The translations under genes and the position numbers were made by a program. A model generated the notes under the pieces. It was given only the letters and a program-made list of their open reading frames with translations. It did not search any database and was not told where the DNA came from. Source: an uncultured Clostridium sp. (lineage in GTDB: Bacteria > Bacillota > Clostridia > Lachnospirales > Lachnospiraceae). From it: a stretch of 21,743 nt of DNA. This document shows, in pieces, positions 13,276 through 21,572 of the stretch. Every line of letters begins with the position of its first letter. Position 1 is the first letter of the stretch. The stretch covers positions 1 to 21,743 of the forward strand of contig CALELW010000136.1 in the NCBI GenBank assembly GCA_937902905.1, read 5' to 3'.

Positions 13276-13449
13276 TCAATAATTATTAAAAAAATTCTTG
13301 ACGCTCTCCTTTTTTACTTCTTTACATCTTGTTTTGTATTCAACGCTATGTTCCTTTTGTTGAATCGACTTTTCAAGAGCATCAGCTAGAGATACACCCG
13401 TAGTTTTTGTCTTTATGGTGACAGTTTTTAACATACTCTTTGTTGCCAT
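13276..13449 (-). CDS. Small phage protein of unknown function, 57 aa
   Basis: The last phage gene before the junction. The start at 13449 is chosen because AAAGGGGG lies about 10 bases upstream; a longer frame from 13485 has no such site. The product MATKSMLKTVTIKTKTTGV... is basic, with an N-terminal stretch rich in Lys and Thr, then a helix (VSLADALEKSIQQ) and a Lys-rich tail. There is no membrane segment or lysin motif. I do not recognise the family. It follows the holin and would be expressed with the late genes. Confidence 0.6.
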   Translation of the reverse strand: MATKSMLKTVTIKTKTTGVSLADALEKSIQQKEHSVEYKTRCKEVKKESVKNFFNNY

Positions 13450-13536
13450 AATCGTCTGCCCCCTTTTTGTATGTCTATTCATCATATTTTACATGATAAT
13501 TAGGAAATGTCAACGGAAATGACAACAATTTGCATT

Positions 13537-13965
13537 TTAAATTTTTTCACCTTCCTTATCTGCTTTCTGCTGCAATACATCAATGGACTTTATAATCACC
13601 GACGGAAGTTTAATTCCCATCAAGCCTGCATTTTCTACAATGGAAATCAACTCATTTGTTATAAATGCTATAACTACAGCATCTCGAAAATAATCCGTAC
13701 CAATTGCCAAATCAACTCGATATGCTACAAGAACAAATACAAACGACATCCCTTTCCGGCATAACCCCTTCCACCCGGCGCGGGATTCCAGTTTTCCCGT
13801 TGATGTCTTATTGCTCTTCTTAAACACACCCGCTACAAGCAATCCTGACACATAATCCACTGTCATAAAAATAAGAAGCGTTGTCATTCCGGAAGTCCAT
13901 CCTCCAAAAAATGCTGCCACACTACTTCCAATCAACCCGCAAATCGTACAAATCATCTGTTTCAT
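13537..13965 (-). CDS. Phage holin, toxin-secretion/phage-lysis family
   Basis: A 142-aa small membrane protein of the phage_holin_4 type, which forms holes in the inner membrane at the end of the lytic cycle to release or activate the endolysin. Hydrophobic segments occur at about 4-22 (ICTICGLIGSSVAAFFGGW), 27-46 (TTLLIFMTVDYVSGLLVAGV) and 72-90. The phrases MTVDYVSGLLVAGV, SRAGWKGLCRKG and NELISIVENAGLMG are typical of the family. The tail is hydrophilic. AGGGGG lies about 8 bases before the ATG. An endolysin normally sits beside such a holin, but none follows here before the prophage border. Confidence 0.9.
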   Translation of the reverse strand: MKQMICTICGLIGSSVAAFFGGWTSGMTTLLIFMTVDYVSGLLVAGVFKKSNKTSTGKLESRAGWKGLCRKGMSFVFVLVAYRVDLAIGTDYFRDAVVIAFITNELISIVENAGLMGIKLPSVIIKSIDVLQQKADKEGEKI

Positions 13966-13982
13966 TCTTTAGTCCCCCTTTC

Positions 13983-14228
13983 TTATTCTTCCAATTCATC
14001 CGCAACCGTTGGAGATTCTCCCCAGATTGCAAACACCGCATTAACAACTTCTTCCGGTTCCGTCCCCTGCAAATCACTTCTTCCAGTTTCAGAATTAACA
14101 TAGGCACATCTATGTCCATCGCCAATCTGTGATTTTACTCCATTAATTTCAATAAACTTTTGAGTTAAAATGCTAACTGATTGGTTCGTAAGCATATCAA
14201 CCGTCTTTTCTTCCTTAATTTCCATCAT
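13983..14228 (-). CDS. Small phage protein after the fibre gene, about 81 aa
   Basis: I place the start at ATG 14228, with AAAGG about 9 bases upstream; starts at 14246 or 14249 would leave no room for a ribosome binding site. The product begins MMEIKEEKTVDML and ends ESPTVADELEE. It is acidic and soluble with no membrane helix. I do not recognise a domain. Its place between the fibre gene and holin matches small proteins often found in siphovirus late operons, but no function can be stated. Confidence 0.6.
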   Translation of the reverse strand: MMEIKEEKTVDMLTNQSVSILTQKFIEINGVKSQIGDGHRCAYVNSETGRSDLQGTEPEEVVNAVFAIWGESPTVADELEE

Positions 14229-14249
14229 CTCACCATTCCTTTCCATCAA

Positions 14250-15353
14250 TTAAATCCAATATATCAAATCTATGTAAACCATCGAAAACTGCTGGGCTTT
14301 CGGTAATAACACATTAAGATAGCCTGTACCACTTGTAACCTTCGTTGCCGAAGTACTGCCAATCATGACATGTCCGGCATATATTTCACCTATTTCCTTG
14401 CTGATATATCCTATTGGGTTGTATGGCAAATCTTTCAGGCAAAACTCACTAATACTAGGTGTTGCACTCTGCAATTCAAGCATGCCTTTAATATGAACTA
14501 TATTGCCAACCTTTTTATATTCACCATAGCTGAAAACATTTGCATATTTCTCATCACCATAGTAATGAGAGATTGAAGGTGTCCATGTTTTTTCTTCATA
14601 GTTTCCCTTAACACCAATTGATGCGGCCACCTGACCACCAGTCACTAAACCGGTATCTCCGGTATTAACTTCTCCCAATGACTTCTGACAAGCATCCCCT
14701 AATGTATAGGTTCCCGCTACCGGAACACCATTTTCGTTGAAATATACCGGTCTTTTAGCACTTCCAATTGCTTTTTCATTAGAAAGTTTCTTTGCAATAT
14801 TTACCGTTTTATTTGCGTCAGCTGTATTGTCGACATTTGATAATTCTGCTAATTTTTTTCTAATGTCAGAATCAAAAACAGTAAACAACGGTTCTACTGC
14901 CGTAATGGTTAATGATTCAATTTTCACCCTGAACAGCGGCATATCATCTATCAAATCGCCACCATCTAAAATATTGCCGGTGTTATATTCAGGGTCTTCC
15001 CCAACACTTCCGGATGTACCTTTGATAGCTACTAAGGATGCCTTTTCGATCGATGTGTCTGCATTTCTTTCATATCGCATAACAATCAGGTCATTCCTAT
15101 TTAAACCACTAATGCCATTTTCAATTGCCACATCCACATAATCCGTTAGCTCGACTCCCATCTGCGTTCCCTGGTTCATGCACATTCCGTCCCGGATTCT
15201 GATTTGATTATTTGTAACAATCGTTGCAGCAAATTTTTGACCATAATCAAAAACATATTTCCCCGTTCCAAAAACAGAAGCATTCATTGCCCGGAAATCA
15301 TCCGACGTGATGTGTTCTGTACCGGTCCGCCCTGTTACAATATTAACTGCCAT
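14250..15353 (-). CDS. Phage baseplate or tail fibre protein, likely receptor-binding
   Basis: A 367-aa structural protein. The N-terminal part (about 1-165) is a beta-rich attachment-type domain with TGRTGTEHITSDDFRAMNAS and VMRYERNAD. A linker near 170-250 contains LSNVDNTADANKTV and YFNENGVPVAGTYTLGD, phrases common in phage fibres. The C-terminal part (about 250-367) has TWTPSISHYYGDEKYANVF, YKKVGNIVHIKGMLEL and LPYNPIG, matching the Trp-Thr-Pro type fibre tip domain that contacts the host surface. AGGTGA lies about 7 bases before the ATG, and the start overlaps the tail hub gene by 11 bases. Structural role is well supported by content and position; the receptor is unknown. Confidence 0.8.
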   Translation of the reverse strand: MAVNIVTGRTGTEHITSDDFRAMNASVFGTGKYVFDYGQKFAATIVTNNQIRIRDGMCMNQGTQMGVELTDYVDVAIENGISGLNRNDLIVMRYERNADTSIEKASLVAIKGTSGSVGEDPEYNTGNILDGGDLIDDMPLFRVKIESLTITAVEPLFTVFDSDIRKKLAELSNVDNTADANKTVNIAKKLSNEKAIGSAKRPVYFNENGVPVAGTYTLGDACQKSLGEVNTGDTGLVTGGQVAASIGVKGNYEEKTWTPSISHYYGDEKYANVFSYGEYKKVGNIVHIKGMLELQSATPSISEFCLKDLPYNPIGYISKEIGEIYAGHVMIGSTSATKVTSGTGYLNVLLPKAQQFSMVYIDLIYWI

Positions 15354-17175
15354 TTTTCTTCACCTCATATCTTATTGATTCTTTATCTTTTTCAATGGTT
15401 ACAATCTTTTTTGTGATTGGCTGCGCAACAAATATTCCTGTGTTGTTTTCAAACGCTCCGACAATATCACCTATATCATACATTTTTTCCGTATCCAGTG
15501 AGATTTCCAATTCGTCCGAAGCATAATACTCTGCAAACCGTTCAATCGCACCGTCAACCATTGTTTTATAATGGTCAAGTACCTTTTCGTAATAAGCATT
15601 CGGTGCAAATTCAACACCAACATCAACATCCTTTTGGCACGTATAATATTTGTTTTGCGTCCACGTTGGAAAATCGGTAACTACCTTCATATAATATTTA
15701 TTTGCTTTCCAGTTCGGCGCCACAACCTTGGTTTCTTTGGTGTACCTGTCCTGAGCGCTCCATTTGGGTGTTACTTCCTTGCTTCCTTTGTTATAAAATG
15801 TATTTTTCCGCCACTTAGGTGCTTTCTTCTTATAAATGGCTAAATCTCCACATTTTACATATTTACCATTAAAATAAATACAATAAGTGTCTTTATATGT
15901 ATGTTTCCAATCGGATGGCTGACGCACCTGCAAATTATAAACTTCCTTTGAATCTGCAGAACATTGACTGTAATCAATACCATCTGTAACATAATAATTA
16001 CCATAATTTTTATTCCAGTCATTTGGCTGTTTTGTCTGTTTCTTATATGTTTCAACAGTCACACTGTCAACGGCAGTATACTCATTTTCCTTGACTTCAA
16101 AATAGTCCTTGTAATTAGCCGCCCAGTCAGATGGTTGTTTTGTCAACAGTACATAGGTCGTTTTCGACTCACTTTCCACGTTATTGTATTCACCATTTGA
16201 TAAATAAAAGTAGTCTTTGTAATTTGAGTTCCAGTTCCACGGCTGCACCGTCTGCAACACATACACATCCTGAAGATTCCTCTCAATCTCCTTATAACTT
16301 CCATCTGAAATTTGAAAATACTTCGTATAATCTTGTTTCCAGTCCGGAGGCTCATTCGGCAGTGGCAGGTAATTTTCAATCGTTTCCGCTGAACTAAAGT
16401 CATACGTTTCCGCAATCTCTGCACTGCCAAACAACGATTGATTTCTCTTATCAAGGATGTAATCACTATCTTGCATTGGATTATCAGTCAAAGCATATGG
16501 TAAAATCCCACCGTTTTCATTCGAAAAAATATGTATCACATGCCTATCTTTCAAATCGCCCTGGCCAAGACAGATTATATGGTTGCATAAATTAAAGTTT
16601 TTCTGCATAGAAAAAGAAACCTGCGATGTATCAAATTCTTCATCAATCGAATAATCGCAAAGCAATTCACACCAAAGCAATACTTTATTACCCTGCCATT
16701 TCATACACAGTTTTGCATGATACGATTGGAGCATTTTGCGTATTCCATCATATCCATTTTCATAACGAAATTGATAATTTCTAACTTCAATGCCAGACAA
16801 ATCACCACTAACAAAAAATGTATCTGTAAGATTCATTCTCTCGATAAGTTCCAGAACAACCTCATTTGCATCGCCATATACCGTCAAATAATCATACCCG
16901 ACATCCGGCTCTAATACTTTACTGTTTAGCACTCCGTGCCATGTTCTTCCCTTATAAGCCAGCTTATTATTATCCGGGTCCGGCGCTATACTATCAATAA
17001 TTCCTCCGTATTCCGTACCTTCAATATAGAGAATATAATCCTGCTGACATGGATTGTTATCAAGTAAAACCGTGCACTCAAAGTCATTTTCACTTTCACC
17101 ATACGCAAGGTCAAACTTATAATCCTGCAGCACTCCAAGGTCAATCCGATTCTCGTCCGCATATATCAAATCCAT
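15343..17175 (-). CDS. Phage tail hub/tip protein with aromatic repeats (Gp37-like)
   Basis: A 610-aa protein. The N-terminal 265 residues (MDLIYADENRIDLGVL, YGGIIDS, WHGVL) resemble the siphovirus ReqiPepy6 Gp37-like tail protein family, the hub at the distal end of the tail. The C-terminal part (530-610) resumes the hub fold with DELEISLDTEKMYDIGDIVG and IFVAQPITKKIVTIE. Between them, residues 271-531 form a repeat insert: five units of about 36 residues with Pro-x-x-Trp and Tyr-x-x-Tyr/Phe, then four shorter Trp-x-x-x-x-Tyr-Tyr units. The start at 17175 has GAAAGGAG about 10 bases upstream and overlaps dit by 10 bases. A role in host wall binding by the repeats is inference. Confidence 0.82.
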   Translation of the reverse strand: MDLIYADENRIDLGVLQDYKFDLAYGESENDFECTVLLDNNPCQQDYILYIEGTEYGGIIDSIAPDPDNNKLAYKGRTWHGVLNSKVLEPDVGYDYLTVYGDANEVVLELIERMNLTDTFFVSGDLSGIEVRNYQFRYENGYDGIRKMLQSYHAKLCMKWQGNKVLLWCELLCDYSIDEEFDTSQVSFSMQKNFNLCNHIICLGQGDLKDRHVIHIFSNENGGILPYALTDNPMQDSDYILDKRNQSLFGSAEIAETYDFSSAETIENYLPLPNEPPDWKQDYTKYFQISDGSYKEIERNLQDVYVLQTVQPWNWNSNYKDYFYLSNGEYNNVESESKTTYVLLTKQPSDWAANYKDYFEVKENEYTAVDSVTVETYKKQTKQPNDWNKNYGNYYVTDGIDYSQCSADSKEVYNLQVRQPSDWKHTYKDTYCIYFNGKYVKCGDLAIYKKKAPKWRKNTFYNKGSKEVTPKWSAQDRYTKETKVVAPNWKANKYYMKVVTDFPTWTQNKYYTCQKDVDVGVEFAPNAYYEKVLDHYKTMVDGAIERFAEYYASDELEISLDTEKMYDIGDIVGAFENNTGIFVAQPITKKIVTIEKDKESIRYEVKKNGS

Positions 17176-18017
17176 TTTGGTTCGCTCCTTTCCGTGAAAG
17201 AACGAACAGAGACAATACAACCTTCCTGCCACTGCATCAGTGTCCTTCCATCCGACGCCGGCATTTTTTCAAAGATATAATTTTCTCTGTCACGTTTTGA
17301 AAATTCGTTTACCTTTTCACCATTTGCCTTCGTTTTTATAATCGTTTTTTCTATGCTGTTAATGGTCAAATATTCGCCCTCTTCCAACGCAGTATATACA
17401 CGATAAACCTTACCGCCTGCAATCAATGTAGGATCCTCGCATGCTCCATGAAATACGATTTCAAAATCAAATGGAACGAAACTGTCACTCACCAGTTTGT
17501 TTGCATCGGATGCCGGTGCAAAATCAAAAGGGAAATCATTCGGGCAAAAACCGGCATCCGGATTATCTTCTGAAAGTATTGGTGTATATGATGAACCAAA
17601 CACCTTATACACATCTTTCATCCATTTCCCGGTCTCACTGACAAATACGAATTCGTTCATTATCACTTTGGATGCATACCAATCTTTAATTTGCTTCTGG
17701 ACAAAATAACCTTCCATGTAGTAATCATCATTGACTATCAACTTGCCCTTCTTTACAGCATAAATATCTTTTTCAAAAACTTCCAAAAGTCTATTGCAGT
17801 ATTCATCATACTTTTTCTTCGTAGAAGCAATCACCGCAATCTGCACTTTCTTTTCAACCATATTTCGACTGAACGAATATATCTTTGGATTGTATTCGTT
17901 CTTTGTACTATACGACCATTTGTAGTCCTTCAAATCAGCTGATTGGAGCATATATGGCAGTTTATTAAATTCAATTGTGTCGCCAAATGAGTTGACATAT
18001 TTAATACAATCAAGCAA
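17166..18017 (-). CDS. Phage distal tail protein (Dit)
   Basis: A 283-aa protein that forms the ring joining tail tube to hub. The N-terminal part has the Dit-type beta pattern (FNKLPYMLQSADLKDYKWSY), followed by FVFVSETGKWMKD. The C-terminal half has the galectin-like pattern, including NGEKVNEFSKRD, ENYIFEKMPASDG and a final MQWQEGCIVSVRSFTERSEPKWI. Position directly after the tape measure gene is the classical Dit position. The start is a TTG that overlaps the tape measure stop by 8 bases, with a weak GGTG site upstream; coupling to the preceding gene probably helps initiation. Confidence 0.78.
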   Translation of the reverse strand: MLDCIKYVNSFGDTIEFNKLPYMLQSADLKDYKWSYSTKNEYNPKIYSFSRNMVEKKVQIAVIASTKKKYDEYCNRLLEVFEKDIYAVKKGKLIVNDDYYMEGYFVQKQIKDWYASKVIMNEFVFVSETGKWMKDVYKVFGSSYTPILSEDNPDAGFCPNDFPFDFAPASDANKLVSDSFVPFDFEIVFHGACEDPTLIAGGKVYRVYTALEEGEYLTINSIEKTIIKTKANGEKVNEFSKRDRENYIFEKMPASDGRTLMQWQEGCIVSVRSFTERSEPKWI

Positions 18018-20223
18018 ATGATTTCACCAGCCTTCCAATCTCTCTTTTATTCCACGAAATATCAGTCCCGGCAAGTGCTTTCTGAATCTCTTCAATTCGA
18101 TCCGTTCCTGCCATTTCTTGAAGCAGAGTAATAATAGCATCCAACTTCTGGACAGACTCCCCATCCGAACTGCCCGGATTCAGTTTTGCCAATCTTAACG
18201 CAATCTGGTCCAACCACCCGGTATTTTTTTCAAGTGGGACAACCGCTTCAGAGCCATTACCTTCCAGCAATCCGACCTGACCTCTTTCCAAAACACCGCC
18301 TTCCTCTAACTGTGGTATCGTTGGAATGTCAAAGCCAAACTTTCCACCTCCGATAACCGGTACCCAATCCGGAACATCAAATGAAATTTTGTTAATACCA
18401 TTAATTAAAAAGTTTAAACCTTTGATAATCAGGTTAATCGGAGCCTTCAAAATATCACCAATCACTCCAAACACGCTGGTAAAGAAACTGCCTACGCCAC
18501 TGAAAACCGATTTAATTGAACTCCACAAGGTTTTGAAGAATCCTACAGTCGCACTAAATGCAGACTTAATTCCATTCCATGCACCTTTAAATATCTTTCC
18601 AAAGAACGATACAACCGGACTAAAGACTGCTTTGATTCCATTCCATATTCCACGAAACACGGAAACAAGCACGCTAAACACTGTTTTGATAACAGTAAAT
18701 GCGGCACCAAAACATTTTTTGAAAAAGGCAGCCACCGGTCCAAACACAACCTTAATTTTGTTCCATATTGCACTAAACACTGGTGCTAACGCTTCCCATA
18801 CTGTCTTAATCGCATTAAATGCAGCCGTAAATACCGTTACAACTGCGTTGATAACCGTTCCAAGCGCCGATATAATTGGCGGTAATATTACACCAAGAAT
18901 ATTGGAAACCACGTTTATCACCGGTACTAAAATAGTAGATAAAACCGTAGCAACTGTTTGTATAAATGTAATAATTGGTGGCAATATTGCCGTAACCAAC
19001 TGAATTAGTGGCTGAAGTATTGTCATTATGCAGGTCATGACAGGTTGCAACACGTCAAACAATGGTGTCAGTACCGGAAGTAACGCCTGAATTAACTGAA
19101 CAATAACTGGCAACACCATCTGTACAATCTGCATAAGTGGTGGCAATAACTGCTGCAGTATCTGAGTTACAACCGGCAGTATGGATGTCAGCAGTTGTGT
19201 AATAACCGGAATCAACTGTTGAATCGTTGGCATTATGGCCATGATTGCCTGCGCAATCAGCGGAAGAACAGAAGTTGCTAAATTTATAAATACAGGCAGA
19301 AGCTGATTTACTGTATTCATCACGACCGGTATTATCGTTTCTGCAAATTGAGACACAAATGGTATTAACTGTTCCAGCCCTGCCACAATCATTGGTATTG
19401 CCTGTTCAACCATAGGCATTATTCCTTCCACTACATTCGCAAATGAATTCTTTAATTTATTCAAAACAGGTTCTACCATTGCCCCTACATCTGCCATTAC
19501 ATCTGTAAATCGTTGGTTTGCTTTTTCCGATTCAATAACATCTTTATTTGTTTCCTTGTAGGTGTTGGAAGCATCCTTATATGTCTTGTTCAAAGTATCC
19601 ATAATAAGTTTTTGTCTTTCCTGCTCCGTTGAACACGTCGCAAGTTTCTTGTTAAATTCATCTTCAGAAACACCTGCCCAATTCAGCGCATCTGCAAGAG
19701 GTCCTGTAACCTGACCGACTTTTGCCGTCTCATTCGCCGCTTCTGTAAGCCCCTCAATTGGTAACGAATCTCCAAATGTTGCAAATACACCTGTGCAAAT
19801 ATTCGTCCATGTATCTAAATCTTTTTGATTATTTGTGAGTACCGCAAGATGATTTGCCGCTTCAACTGCCTGTCCAGAATCTCCAAGAATTGATTCAAGG
19901 TCAGAATATGTTTTCTTTGCAGAATCTGCTGAGTGTCCAGACGTTTGAAACGCTGTTGTTAATTTACCCATTTCAACTCTGTACTCTCGTGTACTGTTGG
20001 CTGCTGCCACCGCCGCACCACCTACAGCAATCGCAGCACCGCCTGCCACCTTAACAGTACCGGCAACCATACTTCCAACTTTTTTCCCTGCATTTCCAAT
20101 TCCTTTCAATACTTTTGACATCTTTCCACCGGAATCATCCGCTTTCTTTGTGGTTTCATCAATAGCTTTGTTCGCATTTGCCGTATCAACAGCAATTGAG
20201 CCTACAAGCTTAAAAAGTTCCAT
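18010..20223 (-). CDS. Phage tail tape measure protein
   Basis: A 737-aa protein that sets tail length and is ejected with the DNA. The N-terminal 60 residues are helical (FKLVGSIAVDTANANKAIDE), then comes a membrane-active Gly/Ala stretch (VAGGAAIAVGGAAVAAANS) and a TIGR01760-like core with LAVLTNNQKDLDTWTNICTGVFATFG. Residues about 275-430 are a hydrophobic hendecad array with Pro every 11 residues. Residues about 450-610 contain Trp/Phe repeats such as FRGIWNGIKAVFSPVVSFF. The C-terminus has GGVLERGQVGLLEGNGSEAVVPL, a motif common near tape measure ends. AAAGGAGG lies 10 bases before the start. Length is modest for a siphovirus. Confidence 0.93.
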   Translation of the reverse strand: MELFKLVGSIAVDTANANKAIDETTKKADDSGGKMSKVLKGIGNAGKKVGSMVAGTVKVAGGAAIAVGGAAVAAANSTREYRVEMGKLTTAFQTSGHSADSAKKTYSDLESILGDSGQAVEAANHLAVLTNNQKDLDTWTNICTGVFATFGDSLPIEGLTEAANETAKVGQVTGPLADALNWAGVSEDEFNKKLATCSTEQERQKLIMDTLNKTYKDASNTYKETNKDVIESEKANQRFTDVMADVGAMVEPVLNKLKNSFANVVEGIMPMVEQAIPMIVAGLEQLIPFVSQFAETIIPVVMNTVNQLLPVFINLATSVLPLIAQAIMAIMPTIQQLIPVITQLLTSILPVVTQILQQLLPPLMQIVQMVLPVIVQLIQALLPVLTPLFDVLQPVMTCIMTILQPLIQLVTAILPPIITFIQTVATVLSTILVPVINVVSNILGVILPPIISALGTVINAVVTVFTAAFNAIKTVWEALAPVFSAIWNKIKVVFGPVAAFFKKCFGAAFTVIKTVFSVLVSVFRGIWNGIKAVFSPVVSFFGKIFKGAWNGIKSAFSATVGFFKTLWSSIKSVFSGVGSFFTSVFGVIGDILKAPINLIIKGLNFLINGINKISFDVPDWVPVIGGGKFGFDIPTIPQLEEGGVLERGQVGLLEGNGSEAVVPLEKNTGWLDQIALRLAKLNPGSSDGESVQKLDAIITLLQEMAGTDRIEEIQKALAGTDISWNKREIGRLVKSFA

Positions 20224-20253
20224 TTCGTATCTCCTCCTTTCCTCTTTATTTCT

Positions 20254-20544
20254 CTATCTGTCATTTGGATTAAAATTTTTCAAAATATTCCTCGAATCAT
20301 TTATTGTTGTTTCAAAATCAATATCTTGTGACGGTGTTTCCATAGGCTGCTTCACCAATCTTCTAAACTCAGAATAGTCGTTTTCGAAATCTTTATGAAG
20401 CCATGTATCAAACAGGGTATCATTTATCACCCGTTCGTTATTCATATCATAGATTTCACTAACAACCTCTAAAAACCTTCCGCATTCAAGCATAGAATCA
20501 AGTAACAAAAATGGACTTGCATATCTGCTAAATAGCAAGTCCAT
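20254..20544 (-). CDS. Probable tail assembly chaperone, second component
   Basis: A 96-aa acidic protein (MDLLFSRYASPFLLLDSML...) located between the first chaperone-like gene and the tape measure gene, the usual place of the chaperone extension in siphoviruses. The FSRYASPFLLLD and DTWLHKDFENDYSEF phrases resemble short proteins in that slot of other clostridial phages. Its frame is -1 relative to the upstream gene. An AGGTGA about 11 bases before ATG 20544 allows independent translation, so it is annotated separately. It could instead be the frameshifted tail of the upstream protein. Confidence 0.6.
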   Translation of the reverse strand: MDLLFSRYASPFLLLDSMLECGRFLEVVSEIYDMNNERVINDTLFDTWLHKDFENDYSEFRRLVKQPMETPSQDIDFETTINDSRNILKNFNPNDR

Positions 20545-20558
20545 AAACTTTATGTCAC

Positions 20559-20939
20559 CTATTTGAACAATTCTGAAACAACCCGAATAAAATCCTTGAA
20601 TTCATCCTTTTTTACTACAGCCACAACCATTCTTGCAAATTCATCTAACGGAAGTTCTGCAACATCCGTCTCTTTTAATCCAGATATACCAGACAAAAAT
20701 TTGTAAATATCTTTTTCACAATCCGATACGTGATCTAATATAATCCCAACGACATCCGTAATAATTGCTATGCCAATGGAATTCAAATTCTTTTTACCAT
20801 CACTCTGAATCATCTTTTTTACTTCCTCTGATTCAAAGCAGGCTTTAAATTCCTTAACACCAATTTTACGGATAATGTTAAACATAGGGAACATATCTTT
20901 GCTGCATAATTTCCTTAATTCGTAAGTTGTTTCTGCCAT
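20559..20939 (-). CDS. Probable phage tail assembly chaperone, first component
   Basis: A 126-aa soluble, helical protein (MAETTYELRKLCSKDMFPMF...). The segment VAELPLDEFARMVVAVVKKD followed by FIRVVSEL is typical of the tail chaperone that coats the tape measure protein during tail assembly in Gram-positive siphoviruses. It lies between the tail tube gene and the second chaperone-like frame. AAAGGA lies about 12 bases before the ATG. The gene contains A-AAA-AAG at 20607-20613, discussed and rejected as the fusion site. Confidence 0.7.
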   Translation of the reverse strand: MAETTYELRKLCSKDMFPMFNIIRKIGVKEFKACFESEEVKKMIQSDGKKNLNSIGIAIITDVVGIILDHVSDCEKDIYKFLSGISGLKETDVAELPLDEFARMVVAVVKKDEFKDFIRVVSELFK

Positions 20940-20982
20940 TTTTCAAACATCCTTTCTGCTAATTATCTTTTTCAGTTATCAA

Positions 20983-21570
20983 CTATGCCACTTTTGGATA
21001 GTAAATCTTCCAAGGCAGCGTATCGAGGTCTGTATCATCTTCAATATCTGCGTGACAAGCAAACGTATAAGCTCCAACAGCGCCCTCTTTTGATTTCCCT
21101 TCCTGCTCCATTCCGGAGGTACACAATGTGTTCTCAAAAATCACAATAATGTTTCTGCCATCCAGCATCTGACCAACAAATGCAATATTATCGTAATAAT
21201 CACCATCTGAAAGCGAACTTTTGGATTCAATGAGTGTATACGAACTGTCTTCTGAGCTTCCATTCTTGCCGATAGTGGAGGATTTAATAATTTCCTCTGT
21301 CAACTCAACAAAGTTAATTTCCATTTCTGCAGTTTCACCAATTTTCTGTTTCAATCCTTTCGTTGGTACAAGCACACCGTCCACTTCAACATCATAAAAC
21401 TCCGGCGTAATGGACACTTTAGAGCCACCGCTCGTTGCTCCGATGATTGACTCTTCAAAGTTCCATCCGCTTTCCGCTTTATACTCTAAATTTTTGTGAA
21501 TCGTACCGGCACCAAAAAGAATGTTTTTCGGAGTTCCGGTTGTTACACCTGTTTTTCCTGCTTTTGACAT
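20983..21570 (-). CDS. Phage major tail tube protein
   Basis: A 195-aa protein, starting at ATG 21570, which has GAAGGTGA about 7 bases upstream; the in-frame start at 21588 lies inside the preceding gene. The sequence GTPKNILFGAGTIHKNLEY, WNFEESIIGATSGGSKVSITPEFYDVEVDG and AEMEINFVELTEE is typical of the tube protein of siphoviruses of Gram-positive hosts: an initial loop, then beta strands with the PEFYDVEVDG phrase. Its place upstream of the chaperone and tape measure genes agrees. It should polymerise into hexameric rings around the tape measure. Confidence 0.85.
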   Translation of the reverse strand: MSKAGKTGVTTGTPKNILFGAGTIHKNLEYKAESGWNFEESIIGATSGGSKVSITPEFYDVEVDGVLVPTKGLKQKIGETAEMEINFVELTEEIIKSSTIGKNGSSEDSSYTLIESKSSLSDGDYYDNIAFVGQMLDGRNIIVIFENTLCTSGMEQEGKSKEGAVGAYTFACHADIEDDTDLDTLPWKIYYPKVA

Positions 21571-21572
21571 AA

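Noticed and set aside
18326..19003. A 225-codon open frame opposite the tape measure gene
   Set aside because: Its openness follows from the repetitive codon use of the tape measure. It has no family resemblance and no suitable ribosome binding site.
20607..20613. A-AAA-AAG slippery heptamer as a programmed -1 frameshift site joining the two tail chaperone frames
   Set aside because: The -1 frame meets a TGA two codons later, so it cannot produce the fused protein.
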